From contig JAOXYC010232903.1 in the NCBI GenBank assembly GCA_028565715.1, positions 1-10,578 on the forward strand: a stretch of 10,578 nt of DNA, read 5' to 3'. A program made the translations under genes and the position numbers. Shown here one piece after another: positions 6,658 through 10,578 of this stretch. This DNA is from Phoronis pallida (taxonomy: Eukaryota > Phoronida > Phoronidae). How positions within the stretch are numbered: position 1 is the stretch's first letter; every line of letters starts with the position of its first letter. A model generated the notes under the pieces. That model ran no database searches, had not been told where the DNA came from, and saw nothing but the letters and a program-made list of their open reading frames with translations.

Positions 6658-9600
6658 CTTTGGGATTTTTCAATAAATACAAATTAATACAAATAAATAC
6701 AAATTTCCAATTTTGCCTTTCAAATGTTTTTATTTAACTTTTTTTTAGATTTAGATTTTTTTGAGTACATTTAGCTAACGGAGCAAATAAAATACAGCGT
6801 TAAACATAACACAGTGTATTAGGTACTTGTACCGGGCCGTACGTTCATCACATATATGTACATATATTGCTTTGACTCTCATAATGTCATTTCTTCATTG
6901 GTCACTGCGCCGCCCTGTCGACAATACAATTTTAGATAAATATATAGCGAGTCGCTTATTTGGTGCAGTTGGTAATCATTCTCAGCATTTACTATTCGGG
7001 ATTTGGATTCGAGAATCCGACATCGGGAGCTGTTACTTCCCCATGCCTTTGGCAGATACTTTGGTCACGAAAGTTAATAAATACACAACTTAAAATTAAA
7101 CTTACGGGGAAGCTATTGGACATCGAGTTAGGATCCTGATGAACCACAAAACCGTTGATGAAGAGAACATTGGACGCCGCCATGTCACCCTCTACGTGGA
7201 CGACCTTGTAGTGAAACGATGTGTGATTCTGTATTTGCTGTAAAGGAATAGAAATCTGGTTCACGATTCGATTTGCACGTTAGTTAGTAAGTTTGTCGAA
7301 CTCTTATAAAACGGCCAAGCACAAACACCTCACAGAACCGAAGTATCGCGTTCTGTTTAATGGCCATTTGTTATGATTGCCAATTCGGCAATTCGATCAT
7401 CCGTTTGTGAAATAAATTAATTTGATGTTGACGGCTCAGTGATACCACAAAATGATTGATTATATAATCAGGATACGGCACAATTGCTCACCGTGACAGT
7501 AAAAGAAGGGGGAAAACCCCAGGTAGTATCAGATCCAACTAAGCTTCTTCAAAGAGGACGTGACCTTGAGTAAAGTTTCCTCGACGTAGATGAACGAAAC
7601 CTTTAAGAACAAACCTTGAATATTTTTGCTGCTATGTCACTTTTTCCAACTGCTAAAACATTTTCTCCAATTACAGACACGTAATGTTGAAGATGTAGTC
7701 CGTCATCCGGGACTTTGACTATTGTCGTAGGGTATTCTGGGAAGGCTTTTGCAACCGCCTGTGCGCCAAACATGTTGGTGCGAGGTGAAATGCCAACAAC
7801 AATTTCTTTACCTGATAAAATAATGTAACATGTGCTAATGATAACATAATCAATTCTCGACGTGACGGAACTCGTACTTGGTACTTCTCTTATATAAACA
7901 ACTTTGTTTGTTAGTAAAGTTTGAATAAAAACAACAAATGTCTTCAACGTGACATCATTCGGTGTCCTCCACCATTTTCCAACGTATAATGAGCAAGCAA
8001 GCCGGTTGGCTGCATACAAAACTACAATCAGTATAGTATATTACAATAAATGACAAACAAGATTTACATAACAATAGATTCAATACATAAGCGTAAGAGA
8101 CTCGTGTGAAAATTGAGCATTGAGCGCTGGGCTAGTGCGTGTAATGTGAATCGCCTCCCGCAGCTTAAACCGGTAATGATTACAATCACTGTCGATGATA
8201 CAGGAACATAGTTCATCACAGGCCGCTCTACAAGCATTGTTTGTTCTGTAAATGCCTATTGATGCTTGGGTTCTTGTCGGTATGCAGGTGCTCTTTCATC
8301 CGTGTTGCTAGGTGACGAACGGTATCGCCCAAGTATCGAACTGTAGGCCTACAGTTGCGACATGTGAACTCATATACAACACTGGATTTAAGAGATGTAT
8401 ATGAGTTCACATGTACAGTTCGATACCTGGGCGAGACCGATCGTCTTTGGAAGGATTATTTTCAACTTTATTTGTGATTAAAACTTTAACTTTGAGGCTG
8501 TGTCCGATCATGTTTCCATGGTGGCGGTCCGTTTATAATGATGGCACTGCAAATTCTATATTCGGATGTGACGCGCCAACTCAGTACAGACGAATTGCGG
8601 TGCTGGTACGTTCTGAAACTATGTTGCTGACTGTCAATCGGAATGGTGGGATTGTTCACAATATCATGTGAAAAATCGAATTTTAATTTATAAATTCTGT
8701 CCTAAAATGGGTTAATTTTGTTGAATGTATTTGTGTAAGCCTTAATGAATCTTTTCTAAGAAAAATCGGACACAGACTCTTTAATTTCCAAGTAACTCAA
8801 CTTACCGATCCATTACCAGCTAATATGACCTCGACTTGACTTACCTGTGAACAACACATCACTGCCCTCTAGCGTGGCTCGTTCATTTTCTATCTCTACA
8901 ATCTTCAAACCCAGGTCCTTCCTCAGTGTTTGTCGCACCACGGCCTCCTTAAATACATATGAAATCCCCATTAATTGCATTTATGAGAAAGCTTTTTGGT
9001 TGTTGCAAAAAGGGAATAAATTCTGGTGTTGGAAAGCAGTAGTCTACATTGTTGATTTCACTTTGTTGCCACAGCTTAGCTTTCGATCCAGTACGATTTT
9101 TCTTATTTATTGAGTCCGCCACTTGCGCACGTTTTCCATTTAAAATTGCTCTTTGTAGTTCTATCCACACCACGTTCCCACGACTCGCCGACCCCATACA
9201 AATTATAATTAGTCACGGCAGGGACATTTTCAAAAACACACGACAGAATAATATGATCATGATCAAGCAATAACTATTAACTAGTATAGAGAATGTGTAT
9301 AATGGTCATCATCGGATGAACCATTAAAACAGCCACCATAAACCGTAATCTAATTGGTGAATGCCCACTACCGCTATGGGGTTTGCAAAATTTGATATGT
9401 GTTTTATCATGATTGCAACAAGGATAATACTACAAAAATAAAAAAGATTCGTCAACATTTGCAAAATTTGAAAAAAACTTAAAATCTGCGGGCTAGATAA
9501 CAATTGCCGAACCAACTGCGTGTGTGTATAACAGTTTCCCCCTCCCACCTTGCCAGCGGTACCGTAACTTCAACATTTAATCAAATTATCAAGAGTCAAT

Positions 9601-9740
9601 CACCTCAGCTCCCAGCAATTACCCACCTCGAAATTGTGCAACTCGCTCATGTGCACATTGTCTGTAACGCGGGAGATTACGGTCTTCGACCTGCTGCATG
9701 CCGCATAGTCGACGACGGTGTGGTATTTCATAGACAGGTG
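6496..9740 (-). CDS. DDAH-family (dimethylarginine dimethylaminohydrolase-like) gene, five exons, N-terminus missing
   Basis: Seen: minus-strand exons 9740-9627, 8947-8845, 7811-7615, 7237-7106 and 6657-6496 join in frame with GT-AG borders, giving about 235 residues and a TAA stop. Recognisable DDAH motifs are ATLEGSDVLFTG, VGISPRTN, DGLHL (catalytic His) and ADGALTSCC. Known: DDAH is a pentein-fold enzyme of about 285 residues that hydrolyses methylated arginines to citrulline and methylamines with a Cys-His-acidic triad, in the cytosol, so relieving inhibition of nitric oxide synthase. Missing: roughly the first 55 residues. Odd: the position of the DDAH1 catalytic Cys is Ser (followed by Cys-Cys), and the Glu of FVED is not conserved; both resemble vertebrate DDAH2, whose ADMA activity is disputed. 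The visible C-terminus runs about 20 residues beyond that of human DDAH1. Family assignment is confident; enzymatic activity on ADMA is not. Confidence 0.9.
6671..6704. repeat. 10-bp tandem repeat next to a splice acceptor
   Basis: About 3.4 copies of AAATAAATAC with one variant unit. On the minus strand these make the T-rich stretch that precedes the acceptor of the last DDAH-like exon, so this simple repeat probably serves as its pyrimidine-rich tract. Confidence 0.6.
6705..7105 (-). other. Intron between DDAH-like exons V and VI (main part)
   Basis: The donor is TTCCCC|GTAAGT at the 7106/7105 border. An 88-codon plus-strand frame at 6827-7093 has no recognisable domain and is not called. 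Nothing else was recognised. Confidence 0.6.
7106..7237 (-). CDS. DDAH-like exon V
   Basis: Acceptor TTTACAG, donor CCCC|GTAAGT, exactly 44 codons in phase 0. It encodes HVEGDMAASNVLFINGFVVHQDP, which corresponds to the DDAH1 segment LTVPDDIAANCIYLN-x-(n)-LLHRTP; the D-x-A-A-N core and the hydrophobic strand after it are conserved. The exon matches the placement of this segment in vertebrate DDAH genes. Confidence 0.88.
7238..7614 (-). other. Intron between DDAH-like exons IV and V
   Basis: The donor is TTCAAG|GTTTGT, with a non-consensus +3 T. No element or RNA gene was recognised inside. Confidence 0.6.
7615..7811 (-). CDS. DDAH-like exon IV: substrate Arg and catalytic His
   Basis: Acceptor TTTTATCAG, then two bases completing the Gly codon split with exon III and 65 codons. 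It encodes VVGISPRTNMFGAQ, where the Arg matches the substrate-binding Arg of DDAH1 (SKRTN motif), and VPDDGLHLQHY, where His matches the catalytic His of the triad. The end, SDIAAKIFK, corresponds to SESAQKALK of human DDAH1, at the position where the vertebrate gene also has an exon border. The frame stays open upstream of the acceptor, but homology starts exactly at GKE. Confidence 0.93.
8080..8410 (-). pseudogene. Penelope-like element fragment: GIY-YIG endonuclease C-terminus
   Basis: On the minus strand this encodes SLKSSVVYEFTC, then YLGDTVRHLATRMKEHL, the start of the GIY-YIG-type nuclease domain found at the C-terminus of Penelope-like retroelement proteins (usual form VYKFTC...YVGET-R-L-x-R-x-EH). 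The first frame stops with TAG near 8228; the next frame carries the rest of the domain, FKLREAIHITRTSPALNAQ and HESLTL, ending with TGA at 8082-8080. A frameshift therefore breaks the ORF. The reverse transcriptase part is absent. It lies in the intron between DDAH-like exons III and IV, in the same orientation as the gene. It is a dead 5'-truncated insertion. Confidence 0.82.
8314..8445. repeat. Foldback inverted repeat within the Penelope fragment
   Basis: Left arm 8314-8376 and right arm 8398-8445 are inverted copies around a 21-base spacer. Apart from a few substitutions they differ by 15 bases present only in the left arm (about 8346-8360). Read on the + strand, the right arm encodes YEFTC-TVRYLGET, the same nuclease start as the left arm on the - strand, but without the five residues between TC and TVR. 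The right copy loses homology after the GET-R motif. Confidence 0.88.
8446..8844 (-). other. Remainder of the intron between DDAH-like exons III and IV
   Basis: An 86-codon plus-strand frame (8411-8671) overlaps the foldback and continues into unrecognised sequence; it is not called as a gene. No other structure was recognised. Confidence 0.5.
8845..8947 (-). CDS. DDAH-like exon III: ATLEGSDVLFTG motif
   Basis: Acceptor ATTTAAG, donor TTCACAG|GTAAGT, 34 codons plus one base. It encodes EAVVRQTLRKDLGLKIVEIE and then NERATLEGSDVLFTG. This corresponds to EAL...ENATLDGGDVLFTG of DDAH1; the second Asp of the motif, an acidic active-site residue, is conserved. LGLKIVEI is close to the vertebrate DDAH2 form. 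The split Gly codon joins exactly with exon IV. Confidence 0.92.
8948..9626 (-). other. Intron between DDAH-like exons II and III
   Basis: The donor is TTCGAG|GTGGGT. A 12-base perfect palindrome TGATCATGATCA lies at 9254-9265 and a hairpin with about 10-bp arms at 9301-9325. An 82-codon minus-strand frame (9197-8949) reads into exon III from the intron; its upstream part has no similarity to DDAH and is taken as read-through. Nothing else was recognised. Confidence 0.55.
9627..9740 (-). CDS. DDAH-like exon II: divergent FVED region
   Basis: 38 codons in phase 0 between acceptor GTTCAG and donor TTCGAG|GTGGGT. The stretch VDYAACSRSKTVISRVT aligns with EDVAVVCEETALITRPG of DDAH1, keeping the Asp, the Ala and the substrate-binding Arg of ITR. 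Joined to exon III it gives HNFE-EAVVRQTL, matching MMKEAL. The Glu of the FVED motif is Val here. In-frame stops just upstream (near 9750) limit the exon start to within about seven bases of 9740. The match is weaker than for the other exons, so its start is less certain. Confidence 0.7.
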
Positions 9741-10578
9741 CTGAACGCTTCATTACAAGTAACTTGAATACTGGGATATAATGATTCTTTGATTACTATA
9801 TCGCGTTGTTAAAAAACACATCAATATTGGAAGAAACGTCAATCCAGAATTGTGCTTCCCGGTTCAAAACTGCTTTGATCGACGCGATGCTAGCATTTAT
9901 TCTATGAATACAAATAAATGATGCATTTACTGACCGAAAGTGATAAATATCCCAGATCAGTATCGATTTGTTTCTGTCTTTTCAATATTTATCATTTATT
10001 CTATTAAGATAATAAAGGCAAAACAAAAAAGAAAGGATTTATTCTCGCTCTTTTAGAAGTCCCATGCGGTCAATTGACCCTTAGTTATCAGGTTCATTAG
10101 CAGGCTAAAATTTGGTTGGTATCGATGAAAAGCGAAATTCTGATTGGTCTATCAGAATGCAAAATATAAATGAATTTTGCCAAGCACTTTGCCCAATCAG
10201 TAAGATCATAATTCATCTGTTGGCACGGTGTTTCATTCACAGTTGGCTGTTAGTTAGCGAGGTCAACGAAAACATAAAAAGGCTACGGAAACATTAGAAA
10301 ATAGGTTAATTAAGGTGCCAGTTAAAACATTACCAAACATTCTCAACTTTCACACTTGCAAAATTAATTAGTTACACAGAATTTTGAGAATGTGTTTTCT
10401 GGAATGATTACAATTTTAGTTGTCATAGAATATTATATTTTTATTGAAAAGAGCAAAGAAGAATCGATGAAAATCTTTGTTTTTGTTATTAAGGTGGGAT
10501 ACCCCCACCTAGTTTCTTTGAGAGTTGAGGGTCCTCACGTTCACAGAAGTAAGTTCAATCCTTCTCAAGACATGTCCT
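9741..10578. other. Noncoding sequence upstream of the visible DDAH-like exons
   Basis: The missing first DDAH exon (about 55 residues, including the start Met) was looked for on the minus strand here and not recognised, so it probably lies beyond the right edge. Small hairpins occur: CATTTATT/AATAAATG near 9894-9925 and ATTCTGAT/ATCAGAAT at 10137-10158. The bases CATTTATTCTAT appear twice, near 9894 and 9991. No gene is supported. Confidence 0.55.

Noticed and set aside
6827-7093. 88-codon plus-strand open frame
   Set aside because: No domain was recognised, and it lies wholly inside a DDAH-like intron.
8411-8671. 86-codon plus-strand open frame
   Set aside because: Its start lies in the inverted Penelope arm in a different frame from the nuclease reading, and the rest matches nothing recognised.
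8949-9197. Minus-strand frame as a larger DDAH-like exon
   Set aside because: The part before the acceptor at 8948 does not resemble DDAH, while exon II at 9740-9627 joins exon III in phase and continues the family alignment.
1288-9740. A gene cluster or shared pathway joining the dehydrogenase and the DDAH-like gene
   Set aside because: The genes are convergent, about 2.2 kb apart, with repeats between, and have no known common substrate; adjacency alone is weak evidence in animals.
9504-9767. 87-codon plus-strand open frame
   Set aside because: It is mostly antisense to DDAH-like exon II and has no recognised domain.

Overview
The window is animal nuclear DNA, most likely from a marine invertebrate (deuterostome or lophotrochozoan; the exact group cannot be fixed from sequence alone). 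It is AT-rich. Coding sequence is broken into short exons with standard GT-AG borders, and the introns and intergenic DNA carry MITE-like inverted repeats, a minisatellite, a tRNA-like gene and a broken Penelope-type element. There are no bacterial operons or Shine-Dalgarno sites.

Two partial protein genes lie tail to tail. On the + strand, six exons (1288-4251) encode the C-terminal ~285 residues of a zinc-containing medium-chain alcohol dehydrogenase. They include the structural zinc Cys cluster, the third catalytic zinc ligand, the Rossmann fold and the natural stop. The N-terminal exons are not visible and probably lie left of the window. On the - strand, five exons (9740 down to 6496) encode ~235 residues of a protein of the dimethylarginine dimethylaminohydrolase (DDAH) family. 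Its first exon is not recognised.

Region by region: 1-1287 is noncoding or intronic. 1288-4251 is the dehydrogenase; its last intron holds a tRNA-like gene with a T4 terminator (3516-3597), a short hairpin (3661-3691) and a MITE-like element (3841-4120) ending 17 bp before the last exon. 4252-6495 is the intergenic space between the two 3' ends, with a 146-bp hairpin element (4735-4880) and a minisatellite of about 4.8 copies of a 98-bp unit (5481-5953). 6496-9740 is the DDAH-like gene; its third visible intron (between exons III and II, 7812-8844) holds a Penelope-like GIY-YIG fragment that has folded back on itself (8080-8445). 9741-10578 shows no coding.

The two enzymes have no obvious joint pathway; their adjacency looks like ordinary animal gene order. 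The most interesting points are these: the DDAH-like protein has Ser at the position of the catalytic Cys of DDAH1, with a Cys two residues on as in DDAH2, and it lacks the Glu of the FVED motif; the Penelope fragment forms an inverted foldback whose arms differ by an in-frame 15-bp gap that removes a perfect palindrome; and a tRNA-like gene with a GGC anticodon lacks the G3:U70 pair of tRNA-Ala and has a degraded relative 1.3 kb upstream. I do not see a wholly new multi-gene system here.
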